From Galbula dea (Eukaryota > Chordata > Aves > Piciformes > Galbulidae): 64,000 nt of DNA. The stretch's first letter is position 1; each line of letters begins with the position of its first letter. Below are positions 48,851 to 60,656 of the stretch, piece by piece. Below the pieces are notes generated by a model. It was given only the letters and a program-made list of their open reading frames with translations. It ran no database searches and was not told the origin of the DNA. A program made the position numbers and the translations under genes. The stretch covers positions 372,001 to 436,000 of the forward strand of contig VWZX01008436.1 of NCBI GenBank assembly GCA_013399015.1, given 5' to 3'.

Positions 48851-51634
48851 ATCTCCAAGCAGACATGAGGAGAGCTGGATCTGCACCTGGCTTGCAACCA
48901 CCACCTCTGGGGCAGGAGGCAGAGGCAGAGGCAGCAGCAAGCAGCAGCTCAGCCGCAGAGGCCAGGGCACAGGTTAGTAGCTGCAGTTTTTTCAGGTGCT
49001 CTGAGCTTCCCACTGGAGTAAAAAGCACCTTTATGTAGAGGACTTTGGGCCTCCTGAAGTCCTGTGTGTGAGCAGGTCAGAGCTACTTCAGAGGGGCAAA
49101 TTCCAGCCTCTGCACACTGTGTCTTGCAGCCCTGTCTTCCTGGGAGTGGGAACAGACACCTATTGTAGTGGGGAACATAATGAGGAGCAGGTGAAAGCAC
49201 ATTTGTGATGACCCTCTGACCAAACTGATCCTTAACTCACAACAGCAGTGTTTGCCTCTCTCCATCTCCTTGCCTGCTGCTCCCAGATGTTAATGATGGT
49301 TTGTCACTCCTGGGACTGCTGGGTGAAACATGAGTGAAACCCAGGGGTGACCTCTGCCTGGGCATCCTGGAGAGCATTGCTTTAATCATTCTTTACCTTT
49401 GAAAGGAACAACTGGGGATTATTAACAGGATTGGGCTCCAGCCTTTGAGATGAGGAAGAAGCTGGAGCACCCCTGGAACTCCCATTTCTGTCTGAGCTTC
49501 TCCTCTAACTTTCATCTGAGGTAACCTGTTTCAAGCAGTCTACCAGACCTCCCAATCCTGCTTTTGACCCAACTCTAGGTCTCTTTTTCCTCCATAGTTC
49601 CTGTTAGTCCAAGATGAAATCTCCATCCTCAGAGATGGAGACTCCCTTTGAAGTCTGAGTTGGCCAAACAGCTTCTCAGGTCTCCTTAAACCCTTAGGAG
49701 ATGCCACATCCAGGGTTGTTGTTTCTTTTCAGATCCAAACCCTGGACTTTCTGATGTCTCCATCCTTCTGTGGTCATTTCCCTGCTAATTGGCACCCTGG
49801 ATGTCATGGCTCTTGTGGGAAACCTGAAGCCACCACAGACAGCAGCTCAGAAAGCACACAGGGAAATTTCAGCTCCCTTGGCTTGAACTGAAGCCCAGCA
49901 AACTCAGGAAGGATGGTTGGTGTTCACCTCACCTGCCTTTAGGAGCCCACAGGGGTGATTTGGCAACCTGAGGCAGTCACCTGCATGTCACTTTGTCACC
50001 CCAAAAGAGGAATGGGAAGCTCTTGGGGGAAAGTTCACTCTGGGGCAAGCAGGAGCTGAAGCCACAGCAGGGAAGTTGCCACCTTGTCTGAATGTTCAAA
50101 GTTAAGAGGGTTGGGTCATTCCTGAGGCCTTCACCTCCTAACCAAGCTTCTCATCTGTCCCAAGGGGACATCTTTTTATCTTGGTGGAGCCAGGGGGGGC
50201 TGAGTCTGGTTTGTGTTGTACCCATGGACACCTTTATCACACTAAACCTTTGAAGCCCCAACACAAGACAGTCATCCAAGGCAAAGGACATGGAAGAGGC
50301 CAGAGCCCCAGCAGGACAAGACTGAAGGAGAAGAGCTGGTGGACACAGGAGTGTCAGCTTGGAGACCTGGAGAGCAGAATATCTGGTTGCTGAAGGAGGT
50401 GATGCTTTCTGCCCAGTTCCTCTAGACTTGTTTCACAGCTTGAGGGAATGACCAAATGCTTCCTTGGCTTGGCCAACAGGAGCTCTACAATTATCCAGCA
50501 GCCTAAAGCAAAGCCCCCTCATAAAATCAGCATGGGGTCACCTAGGGCTTCATCCTAGGAGGGACTCCATGCAGTGCTGGTGTCCAGACACCAGCCAAAC
50601 TGAGCTGCTGGAGAAGCCATCCCTTGTTCACATATGGGCCTGGGAAGCATCATGTTGCAGGGGCTGACTGGGAACTCCCCCATGCCCCCACCTCCCACCC
50701 CCTGCCAGTGACAAAAGGTTGGTTTGCCATTGGCATCCCTCAACCTAGGGCATTTGTTTAGGTTGTTTTCTTTTCCAGCTGCAGCTAGGGAAGGGGAGCT
50801 GGAGGTTAACTGAGCAAGCTTCTCCTCTTGGTCAGGAACCTGAGGTGTGCAATGTCTTCCAGTATAAAGAGCTTGTCCTTAGGGGTTTGGGGAGCAGTGG
50901 ATGAGAGAAAACCTCATCAATCAGAAGCAGATCTTCCAGCATGGCTGGACCTGAGTGATAAGAAGAATTTCACACCAGGTCCAGCCACATAAATCTCATG
51001 GCAGCTTAAGAACATTGGTAGGGCTGGCAACTCTCTCTTTTTTGTACCAGTCTTGCAAGAGAGAGAGAGCACAGAAGTCTTTCTTCAAGGACATCCACTG
51101 CCAGTGGGGGAGTTGGGGGCACTTGCTGTCAGCCAAAGCACTTGTCTGCTTTATTTGGGTGGTATCTCCAGCTGGAGGTGCCAGGATTGCCTGGCTGGGA
51201 GAGCTTTCTGAAAAGACCTCCTCCTGCACAGCATTAGTGCCTGCTGGATCTCCTCCAGAGGGACACCTGCACCCACACAGTCTTCTCCCAGTGCTGCCCA
51301 AGAGTGCAGACTCAGGGGCATGCTGGTGCATGCAGGATCTCATGCTGGCATGTTCTGGTGGATGCAGGCATCTCTGCTCATGCTGGTGGGGTGTCCTTCT
51401 GCCACCACCTCCAGAACAACCCCTGCAGAGCTCCTGCTGTTAAGTCAGATGGTTGGAAACCATCTCTTGGGCTCTGGTGTTCCCCTCACAACTCTCCATG
51501 CATGGGTGGATGTCCATGTCCATGTGTGCACATGGCTATGGAGCTGCAGTGGCCTCTCTTAGGGACTCCACAGCCCAACACACTTACAGCTCCAGCCTCA
51601 GGAAGGAGGCTTTAATTTGCCAAGAAGGCTTGGG

Positions 51635-51690
51635 GCTAGGTGATGGTTGAGGTCCCTTCCAACCTGGGATTCTAGGATCCTATCAATAAG
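51635..51690 (+). mobile_element. CR1 LINE 3' tail remnant
   Basis: TGAGGTCCCTTCCAACCTGGGATTCTAGGATCCTAT is a CR1-type 3' end, about 55 bp. Confidence 0.65.
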
Positions 51691-52121
51691 TAGAAATCAA
51701 GAAACCAAGCTGGTTTTATTTCCATGTTACTAAGGCAGAGATTTTGTCCAGATCTTTCCCACCTTAGTGAAACCCAGAATCACCATTCCCAAGGAGAGGG
51801 CCAGAGCTGGGCTGGCCCAAGTTGCCCATTGGGATGGGGTTTCTCTTTCTCCCCACAGCTGTAGGTGAAGCCAGGTGGAACCAAAAAAGGTCTGAGCATG
51901 GAAATCCATCAGAGTTGGTGGGCAACAAACCCAGGTGATATTCAAGCTGGAGCTGCAGGTTGCCCTTTGAAGGTGAGAACAGCAAGCAGGACTTGAAATC
52001 TCCAGTCTGCTTTGACACTGGGGTCCAACCCCCATGGAACTTCAAACCAGCATCCCAGCAGGTCCTTGTAAAGAGAGCTGTGACCTGCACCAGGTGCTTG
52101 GGTCTCCCAAATGCTTTCCAT

Positions 52122-52190
52122 CCAACCCTTCATGATGGTTGGACTTGATGTCCTTCGAGGTCTTCTTCCAGCCTTACTGATTCAGGGATT
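52122..52190 (+). mobile_element. CR1 LINE 3' tail remnant
   Basis: GATGGTTGGACTTGATGTCC..GAGGTCTTCTTCCAGCC..ACTGATTCAGGGATTC: CR1 3' end, about 70 bp. Confidence 0.75.
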
Positions 52191-52439
52191 CACCTCTGCC
52201 TGTGTGAGCTCCCCATCAGCAAAGCTTCCCTGCCCCCCAGTTGAGATGGAAACCCATTTTGGGATGGGGAGATGGCCAGTTATGGACACCATCAGCACCC
52301 AGCACCTGAGGAGCTTGGTCTCAGGACATCCAGCTCCAAGGCTTTGCATCTTCACCCCTCACTAATCACTGCCAGTTAAGAAAAGGGGCAGGCAGGCTGC
52401 TGAGCTCATAACAGAGGTGGTTAAAGCAAGGAGAGAAAA

Positions 52440-52640
52440 ATCAGAGGGCAAAAAATTAAGGTGCTTTGATCCTCGATTTTATGTCAGCAGAGCTGAAAGA
52501 AGAACACTAAGTCTTTTGACTTTTTCCCAGCTGCTGCTTGAAACAGAATAATTGGATAATTAAAAGGCCTTGCCTTATGTCAATTTTATTTAGGTGCCTT
52601 GATCCACTGATGGAATGTGTCATTGAGAAAAGGTTTAAGA
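52440..52640. promoter_or_regulatory. Candidate conserved non-coding element with paired TCF/LEF-like motifs
   Basis: An AT-rich, repeat-free block. GCTTTGATC (52463-52471) matches the TCF/LEF consensus exactly. The 12-mer GTGC(T/C)TTGATCC occurs at 52461-52472 and 52594-52605. Between them lies the homeodomain-like ATAATTGGATAATTAAAA (52548-52565). Regulatory role is inference from motif content and expected proximity to WNT3A. Confidence 0.3.
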
Positions 52641-55239
52641 GCTCATTAGAAAAACACAGAGATAAAGCCAGAGCTCAGCCCCTTCAAAGGGCTGTCAGCT
52701 GGGAGGGGAGCAGGGCTGATGTCCTGGAGTAGCCCAGCAGAGTGCTACCACAAGGGAGAAACTGTGCTGGGCAACAGCTGGGGTAAACCAGGTTCCACCT
52801 TCAGCACAGGCAGGCTGCAGGTGTTGTGGGGAACCTTGTGCCCTCCCTCAGCAGCTGGCTTGGGGCTGAAGGAAGAGGTTTGTTAACATCTCTGATGGGG
52901 TAGCATTTTACCTTGGCAAGGTGGTGAGGTTTTGGTGCAGTGTGAGTGTGACATCCCACCTCCAGGTCGTTCCTACTTCTCACCTGCTCTCTCTGGTCTT
53001 TGCTGTTGGGGCTTGGGCAGGGCTGAAGACCCTAGAGGCAATCAAGTGGTGAGTGGACCTTCTTCTTCTCCACCTCCCTTGGCTTCCCAAGCAAGACTCA
53101 GTTGCCAACTATAAATGGCTCAAGAGATGTCAACCTCTTTTGAAAGCATCAGATTGGATCCAGACTTTTGATGCCTTCTGAGGGGCAGGGCCTCTTGTGT
53201 AAGAACTCAACCTTGTGTACATAATGGTTGGACCTGGACACCTTAAAGATCTCCTCTCTGCTTTGTGACCCTCATCCCCTTTGGCACTAGAGATCAGGCT
53301 GTTGAGCAGGTAGATGTTTTTGACCAAGGAACCTTTATCTTGAGGAACCCTGAGGTCCCTTCATCCTTAATGATTCTGTGCCTCTCTCTGGCACATAGAG
53401 CTCACTATGATGTGCATATGGGTACACAGGCACAGAACCAGACTTGTATCTCTATGTGGTATATGTGTGTCCAAGATCTGTGCATAGACCTGCCTCTAAG
53501 CAGCATGAAGAGCAAAGAAATATATCTATATACAAATATATATCTGAGAGCTAAACACAACCTATATGGAAAGGGTTTGTATAGCTGTGCAGCCCAATTA
53601 CCTGACCTGGAGCCAATGTGGAGGGAAGAAGGAGGAAGGGAAAGGGTTAGCCTGGGCCTGAGTCCTGACTCCTGCATCACTAAAAGCCCCATTAGCAAAG
53701 CCAGGGAGCAGAACCCCATCCCTGGCACTGCTGGAGCTGGTGGTGGGAGCAGGTCTCCAGCGTGCCAAGCACTGTGTGAATCCCAGGAGGCTGTGATCCT
53801 CACAGCAGTGGGTGGTAGAAACCACAGCCTGTAAGGGAGGCTTTCTCCTTTATTGGATTTGTGACTGATTTATAGGCACTTCTGTGGTGTAATTGGCTTT
53901 CCTGAGCCCACTGTGGCTTCGTGCTGCCATGGTTGAGAGCTGGGCTTGGCTCTAATCTCCTGTTCCCTAACCTCTCCCTGGAACAGTCTGTGCACTGCTC
54001 TGACATGTGAAGAGATTATGGTGTTGGCTGAGGAGCTGATTAGTCTGCATGATATCTGCATGATAAATATCTTCAGAAATAGCTTTCCTGAGCAGATTTC
54101 ATTAGGCATCCCTCAGTAAGCACCACTGCCTGCTGAAGAAGCAGCCACCCCCTGACAGTCTCTTGTCCCAGGACAGCTACCCTGGGGGTTTCTGCATCAC
54201 CTCATGGACCAGTTGTACCTGGTGCATGGGACTTTGGGGTGAAGCATAGCTGTGGGGTGATGCTGCTTCTTGGCACTGTGCTATCTAGCACCTTGGCTGA
54301 AGGGTGTAATCCCTCTGGTGTCCCCAGTGTCCAGCAGGAAGCATCATGGACTCTTCTCTCTTTAGATGTCCATCATCACAGCCAGCTCACTTCCCTCTGC
54401 TCTCCCTGGAAGGAGGTGGCTGGTGGGGATGACATCCTCCCACACTGAGGAGTTCATGAAGTCCAGACCAGGGAAAGGACCTGCCAGAGAAGATGAGAGG
54501 ACTTCCCAGAACTGTGGTCTTCACAGGTGTAATCCTGTCTCCAGGTGACTCAAGGTGAATTCCCATGTGCTGGTGGCTGTGTGGATGTGTAACTGGACTG
54601 GGAGTGACCCATGTAATGATGCTTCCATGGTCCTAGGAGGACAATCTTCCTCTCCACCTCAGAGGCAGAGTATAAATGGCCAGAGAGAAGAGCTGAGATG
54701 ACTCTTCCAGGCCTCCTGTGTAAGAAAAGCTAGAAGAGGACTTCTTGCTTGAACAAGAAAATCCATTTAGGGAAACCATTTGCTCATCCTTTTCCAATCT
54801 GGGATCTAAATTGGTGTCTTCTCTGCTAAACTGCTCCATAGGCAACATCAGCACTAAAATATGTGGCATGTTTGGTGTTTGGTTAGTGCTAACTTGGATT
54901 CCTGGCATCTAAATCTTCTTGTCCCTTCGTGTGACAGACTGAAGATCTCTCTGTTACTGAACATTCCTTCAGCAGACTAATCATGGGCTCCCAAGCTATC
55001 ATTCTTCTGTCCATGACACTGGGGGCCTGAGCTCCTCTGAAGGTTTCTATCCTTGCTTCCATTCCCAGGACTCTTCTCCAACTCCTCCTTGCTTTAACAA
55101 CATCCTTTGGAGACCATGCCTCTTAGTAGTCAGCTGCAGTGCCCAGTTTTCCATCTGGAAGGGGAATTTCACTCTCAGCCCCTCTCAGGCTGGCTTGGGC
55201 AGCAGGAGGACCTGGTGAGTTCCAGATGTGCAGATCTGG
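52641..55239. other. Gene-free stretch
   Basis: No gene recognised. A weak CR1-like tail is at 53220-53270. An AT-rich block with TATATATCT repeats is at 53515-53550. A unique AT-rich block at 53840-54115 may be conserved non-coding sequence. Frames of up to 189 aa (53265-53834) have no family features. Confidence 0.45.
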
Positions 55240-55345
55240 CACTTGGGGATGCGGTTTAGTGGTGGATTGTCAGTCTTGGGTTTCCAGCTGGATATGAAAA
55301 TCTTAAAGGTCCTTTCAAACCTGAATGATTCTATGTTTCCATGTC
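55240..55345 (+). mobile_element. CR1 LINE 3' end remnant
   Basis: CACTTGGGGATGCGGTTTAG..AATCTTAAAGGTCCTTTCAAACC..AATGATTCTATGTTTCC. About 105 bp. Confidence 0.75.
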
Positions 55346-55701
55346 CCTTTGCTCCCTTGGAGGAGCAGATGAGGCCATCCAGCAGCTCTCTCACCAGCTC
55401 TGAGAGTCTACTTCAGATCCTTCAGGAGCATCTCCCTCCCTCCACTGCCTGCAGAAACAACCCAGAGGAATCAAGTGGCTCACACAACCAGCTGCCCAGA
55501 GTGTGGGGTAGTAAGGACATCCCATAAATTCCTCATTCCCTGCTTGCCAGCATCCAAGACCACTAGACCTTTCAGCAGTGAACCCCACTTGCAAGCAGAT
55601 CAGGTTGCCTGCTGTGATGCCTAAGTCTTTTCCAGTGTTGCTGCTTCCCAGGAAGGGGGAATGTGGCCACATCTTTTGCTTCTGCACATCTGCCTTTACA
55701 T

Positions 55702-56280
55702 TTAGAGTCACAGACTAGTTTGAGTTTGGAAAGGACCTTGCAAGGTCATCTAGTCCAACCCCCTGCAGGCAGCAGGGACATCCCCAACTAGAGCAGGTTG
55801 CTCACAGCCCCAAACAACCTGACCTGGATGGTTCCAGGGCTGGGACATCTCCCACCTCTCTGGACAACCTGGGCCACCCTCATTGTAACAGATTTCTTCC
55901 TTCTCTCTAGTCTCAATCTCCTCTTTTAGTTTCAAACCATCAGCCCTTGTCCTGTCCCAACAGGCCCTGCTCAAATTTTTCTCCCCATCTTATAAGCTCT
56001 TGAAGCACTGCAAAGCTGCAGTCAGGTCTCCCTGGAGCCTTCTCTTCTCCAGGCTGAACAACCCCAACTCTCTCAACCTGGCCTCACAGCAGAGAGCTTC
56101 CAGCCCTCAGATAGCCACCTCTGGCCCTGCTCCACCAGCTCCATGCCTCTCCTGTGCTGAGGACTCCAGAGCTGGCCCCAGCACTGCAGGTGAGGTCTCC
56201 CCAGAGTGGAGCAGAGGCACAATCCCCTCTGTGACCTGCTGGCTACTCTGCTGCAGGTTATGGTTGATCTGGGCTGCAAG
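55702..56280 (-). mobile_element. CR1 LINE 3' fragment
   Basis: Starts AGAGTCACAGACTAGTTTGA..GGAAAGGACCTTGCAAGGTC and runs through GGGCTGGGACATCTCCCACC, TCTCCCTGGAGCCTTCTCTT and CTGAGGACTCCAGAGCTGGC. Same subfamily and orientation as the copy at 42053. Confidence 0.9.
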
Positions 56281-56439
56281 TGCACCTTTTGACCCTCATC
56301 TACTGGCTACCTACCTTCACCCACCTCAACAAGCAAGCCCTTTACCTCCATGCCACAGCCCTCAGCCTCTATTTCATGCTAATCCAGAGCAAACCTTGTG
56401 TTGCCACCAGCAATTATTATTTTTTTCCCCATTTATTTA

Positions 56440-57160
56440 GTTTTTGAAGTCCAGGACATAGAGAAAATATTAAAATAGGTCTTGAAGAACCATTCCCTGT
56501 GGGACCTGCTGAGGAACACACCCATCTGGCCATGATCCCTTGTTTGGAGTTAGGCTCTGAGAGCTGCTAGCCAGTTTTTAATCCCTTTAATGTGTGCCAT
56601 GGTTGGTCCTCCAGCTTCTTAATCAACATCTCACACAGGACCCAGGCAGTTGCCTTGAGGAAAAGCCAAGTGAAATTACATCAGCACTCTTCCCCTTATT
56701 AACCAGGCTTGTGCTGTTATCAGAAAATACATCAAATTAATTTGACAAGATCTATTTTTCATAAACCCCAGTTGATTGGCAGCAATTATATTGCCTTCCT
56801 TTGATTCCATAATAAACAAATCTCATGTGAGCTATTCCATTAGGTGGTTGGGGTTTGTTTTTTTTTCCTGGGATTAATGTCAAGCTGGCAGCCTAGAACC
56901 CAGCTTGTCCTGTCTCATTTCTTGAACACCCCAGCAGCACATGCATTGTCTTCTGGTCCTCTAGAACTTCCTTAGGGTTCCAAGGCTTTTGAACAGGCTC
57001 CAATCCCTTCTTGGCCAACTCCTTCAGAACTCCTGGATGGAAATGATCTGAATCTGCAGGTTTATTCATGGCTAGCTGTGGGAGATGTTGATTACCATCT
57101 CCCTTGCTCATGGTTAGAGCTGTAAGTGGGATCAGCAGCAGTGTGTGGTAGAAGCAGCTT
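56440..57160 (-). mobile_element. Ancient CR1-like LINE 3' region
   Basis: Markers of an old amniote CR1 type appear in order on the plus strand. They are ACCATTCCCTGTGGGACCTG, GCTAGCCAGTTTTTAATCCC, AAGCCAAGTGAAATTACATC, then TTGACAAGATCTATTTTTCA and ATAAACCCCAGTTGATTGGC. After these comes CCAACTCCTTCAGAACTCCTGGATGGAAATGATCTG. The copy is clearly older than the other CR1s here. It may continue in decayed form to about 57870. Confidence 0.6.
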
Positions 57161-59917
57161 GGGCAGCTTCTTCTCACAATGTAGAGCTCAAGTTATTTAC
57201 TGAGCAGGCAGAGCTTCTCTTGGTTATGATCCATGCTTCCACCACTCCCCTGCAGTAACAAAGCAATGCTCTCCTCAGGGTTTCTTTTGTTGCTTCTTGC
57301 CTTGCCTTCAACCTTGACTCTGCTGACTAGAAATGTTTCTTGGAGTCCTTTATTTCCCTCAATGATTTGCCCTGCTCCTGAGCTCTAGTTGTGACAGAAA
57401 ATGTCTGTCTCTCTCCACAGATTCCACTGCTTGGAGTTTAATACAACACCTCTCTTGTTTTAGTCCTTATCTTAAATACCTCCTTTTGCTTTCCTTCTTA
57501 AAGAGGACCTAGTGTGGGCCCTCTCCTGGGTGATAAGGGTTGTAGATTTTAGCTCAGTAAGTAGAAACACTCTTGAATAGTTCACATATTGACTCATGTG
57601 AAGTCTCTCCTGTTGCAGCTCCTACTATTTGACCATTTGGATCCCTTCCTCCTTTGCTGTAAGCTGAGGAATTCCTCTCCCTGGGATTCAACACCTGATC
57701 TCCCAGCTCACCTTCCTTCATCTTCAGGAGGGCTAAAAGCCTTATTCTGGTGTGTGGCCCACTCTACATTGCCCAGGTCCCTCCTCCACATCCAGGCTCC
57801 CTTACAGAGCAGAAAGGTGCTTGAGGACATGGTCACCTTGTTCTTGTGGTGCTCATGAGTTCACACCAGCTTCTGGGCTGCTCTTCCTTCTGGTGTGGTT
57901 AGGAAGGTTTCTGGGTTCCTTCATGTCTCACTGGCAGACAGTTGTCATTGTGGTTGCAGACAGTTATCTGCTGTTGCTGTTGTGGGCACTTGCAGAGCTC
58001 CCCAATTCCATCCTGACAATCAAATCAGCCTTCTTAGCACAGGACCTTGTCTTGTGTTTTAGGAGTTCAAGGTTTTGTGATTTAGGAGCTCAAGCAGCCT
58101 GCTCTGACCTCCCAGCTGGCCTTGCTTTGAGCAGGAGGTTGGAGCAGAGATCTCAAGTCCCTTCCAAGCTGAAGGATGTTAGGAGCCTGGGAGTTCTTTG
58201 GTTAATCTCCTCACTGGAAAGCAGAAAAAAGAAGTATCTGAGAAACAACACTTTCACTCCTGGCTTCATTTCAGAATTGACTCTTCTAATTAAACCAGAG
58301 AATCATGGAATCATTCAGGATCATCAAGACCAATCCTTGACCCAACACTAAACCATGTCACAGAGTGTCACAACATGTTCTTTGAACACTTCTAATGTGT
58401 GGTGGCACCATCTGCTTCCTGACAGGCTTCAGAACCAGACTCAGGTGCCTTCATTTAGATGTCTACATCATGTTAACTGATGCCTGAGGGTTCCTGATAA
58501 TCAGTAGAGATCTGGTCACTGGATCCCAACCAAACATGGAAGTGAACTGCACTGGGATCTCTGGGATCTGCTGCTGGGAGACTCAGTTGAGTTGTACCAT
58601 GATGGATGATGCCATGTGGGACTGCAGAGCCCTGAGCAGGACTGGCAGATGGAGCACAAGAGCTTGGGGAAGGCCAAGTGCCCCTTGCAATCCATAGCCT
58701 GCAGGCATCTCACTTGGCATGAGGCACCACAGCATGGAGCCCTGACACCCCATGTCTAGAGAGACAACCTGCATGTGGGGAGCCAAGTCTGGAGATGACT
58801 CTCAGGAATTCCAGTTCATGAACATGAAAAAAAGCATTGAGGAACTTCTGCAACCTGTTGCTAGAGAAGATAATTGAGGTAGAGAGTATCTTCAGGTTCA
58901 AAAAAGGGCTTGAGAAGTCCATGGACAAGAGGTCCACCCATGGATAGGTAGAGGAGCAGGCAGAGGTTCACCCTTCAGCATTCCTGCATGGTGGCTGTAG
59001 ATGCTGGGACAACATGAGGGCAATGACTGCAGAAGGTGACCTCCCTGGAGAGCCCAGACAGGTCCTGGACAGGTTCCTGAGCCACACTAGCTGCTGGCCT
59101 GGCTCAGGAGAACATCTCCTGCCCTCTCCTTTTCTGATGGTATTTCTTAATGAGAAAATGCAGGTTTTCTTTTGAGATTATTCTGCCATATGTCTTTTCT
59201 CTGAAGACCTCTGCAGGACCTGTGTCAGTCTGCAGGACCCTTAGGCCACTGGGGACATCTCCCCAGCCCTCTCATATACTCTTTGGCTCAAAGCCTTGCT
59301 GAGTTACAGCTTCCTGCCCAGGCACCCAGTTCATTTAGAGGTCCCAGGCTGTGACTGCTTTGGATGGTCCCTTCTTCTCTGTGGGAGGTGTCCTTCCCAG
59401 GACTCTGAGCTTGCTCCTGAGCCAACACATTTTCTAACCCATTTTTCTTCCTGTAAACTGACATTGGCAGCAGTTGATGTCAATATGTTGGGCCAATCCC
59501 CCAAGCCTCCAGATAAGAGTCAAACACTGCACTCTTCTGCTGCCTACAGCATTGAGAGAGAGGCCAGACTTGATTTAATCTCTCTGTTTGCATTCTAAGC
59601 ATGCCTGGAGGCCTTGCTGTGCTAGGTCCTGCATGTCGACCAAAGGAGAGATGGTTCCAGCCCTTGAGTACCTGGCAACCCAAACAGATGAGGGAGGAGG
59701 AAAAGGGGAATTGAGAACACAAAGCCCAGAGAACATCTCATCCAGGGTCACTTGGTGGTGACCAGCAGAATCCTTATGACCCCTGATGACCTGTTAGGGG
59801 TCTAGGACACTTTCTGTGTCTTTCTCAAGCTAGGGAACCCCAGTGCTATCTAAGCAAACTCCTGTGGCTTGGCATTGCATCAGGGCAACCCCCAGTATCA
59901 ATAGAGGCTGAGTGATG
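57161..59917. other. Gene-free stretch with decayed repeats
   Basis: No gene recognised. A CR1 3' end complement lies at 58298-58440, and a CR1-like patch with GAGAAGTCCATGGACAAGAGGTCC lies near 58910. The 199-aa plus frame at 57752-58351 overlaps decayed repeat sequence and has no family motif. Confidence 0.45.
58298..58440 (-). mobile_element. CR1 LINE 3' end fragment
   Basis: CCAGAGAATCATGGAATCATTCAGGATCATCAAGACC, then CAACACTAAACCATGTCACA and GAACACTTCTAATGTGTGG. Confidence 0.75.
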
Positions 59918-60605
59918 AAAGGAAGGAGAAAAGCTCTGTGGAGAAGGACTTGGGGGTACTGGTGAATGGAAAGCTGGGCATGAGCCAGACTGAAGCACTT
60001 GCAGCCCAGAAAGGTAATTGCAGCCTGGGCTGCATCAAGAGAAGTGTGGCCAGGAGGTTAAGGGAAGTGATTCTCTGCCTGTACTCCACTCTGGGGAGAC
60101 CTCACTTGCAGTGCTGGGGCCAGCTCTGGAGTCCTCAGCGCTTGGACCTGTTGGAGCATGTCCAGAAGAGGCCAAAACAATGATCTGAGGGCTGGAAGCC
60201 CTCTGCTGTGAGGACAGGCTGAGAGAGTTGGGCTTGTTCAGCCTGGAGAAGGCTCCTGGAAGACCTTGTTGTGGCCTCTCAGGACTTAAAGGGACCCACA
60301 GGAAAGGTGGGGAGAGAGTTTTTATCAGGACCTGTAGGGACAGGACAAGGGCTGAGGGTTTGAAACTAAAAGAAGAGATTGAGACTGGAGAGAAGGAAGA
60401 AATGTTTTACCCTGAGGGTAGTGAGAACCTGACACAAGTTGCCCAGAGAGATGGGAGATGTCCCAGCCCTGGAACCATCCCAGGTCAGGTTGGTTGGAGC
60501 TCAGAGCAACCTGATCTAGTTGAAGATGTCCCTGCTGACTGCAGGGGTTGGACTAGATGACCTTGCAAGGTCCTTTCCCACCCAAACCCTTCTCTAATTC
60601 TATGA
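59918..60605 (+). mobile_element. CR1 LINE ORF2 end and 3' UTR
   Basis: The plus frame 59938-60183 reads EKDLGVLVNGKLGMSQTEAL and RPHLQCWGQLWSPQ, the CR1 ORF2 C-terminus. The 3' UTR core follows, with AGGAAGAAATGTTTTACCCTGAGGG and the tail GGGTTGGACTAGATGACCTT. About 690 bp. Confidence 0.92.
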
Positions 60606-60656
60606 CTATGAATTATGAATGGTCAGCATGGACCATTATGAATGGTCAGCAGCTAA
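60606..60656. repeat. Short direct repeat with internal dyad, next to CR1 end
   Basis: AATTATGAATGGTCAGCA is followed by TGGACC and a second ATTATGAATGGTCAGCA. ATGGTC and GACCAT form a dyad inside. It begins directly after the CR1 tail. Confidence 0.8.

Larger units (their letters stand above)
44704..52121. other. Gene-free stretch with scattered CR1
   Basis: No gene recognised. CR1 pieces at 45429-45655, 47258-47515, 48795-48850 and 51635-51690. A 24-bp unit (AGATTCAAACTGGAGGTCATGCAG-like) is directly repeated at about 47190-47240. A CAGAGG/CAGCAG-rich patch is at 48915-48960. An AT- and palindrome-rich block at 46060-46190 is described in the findings. Confidence 0.5.

Noticed and set aside
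57752..58351. 199-aa plus-strand frame with hydrophobic segments
   Set aside because: It overlaps decayed repeat sequence, ends near a CR1 tail and shows no family motif or splice structure. Chance opening is more likely.
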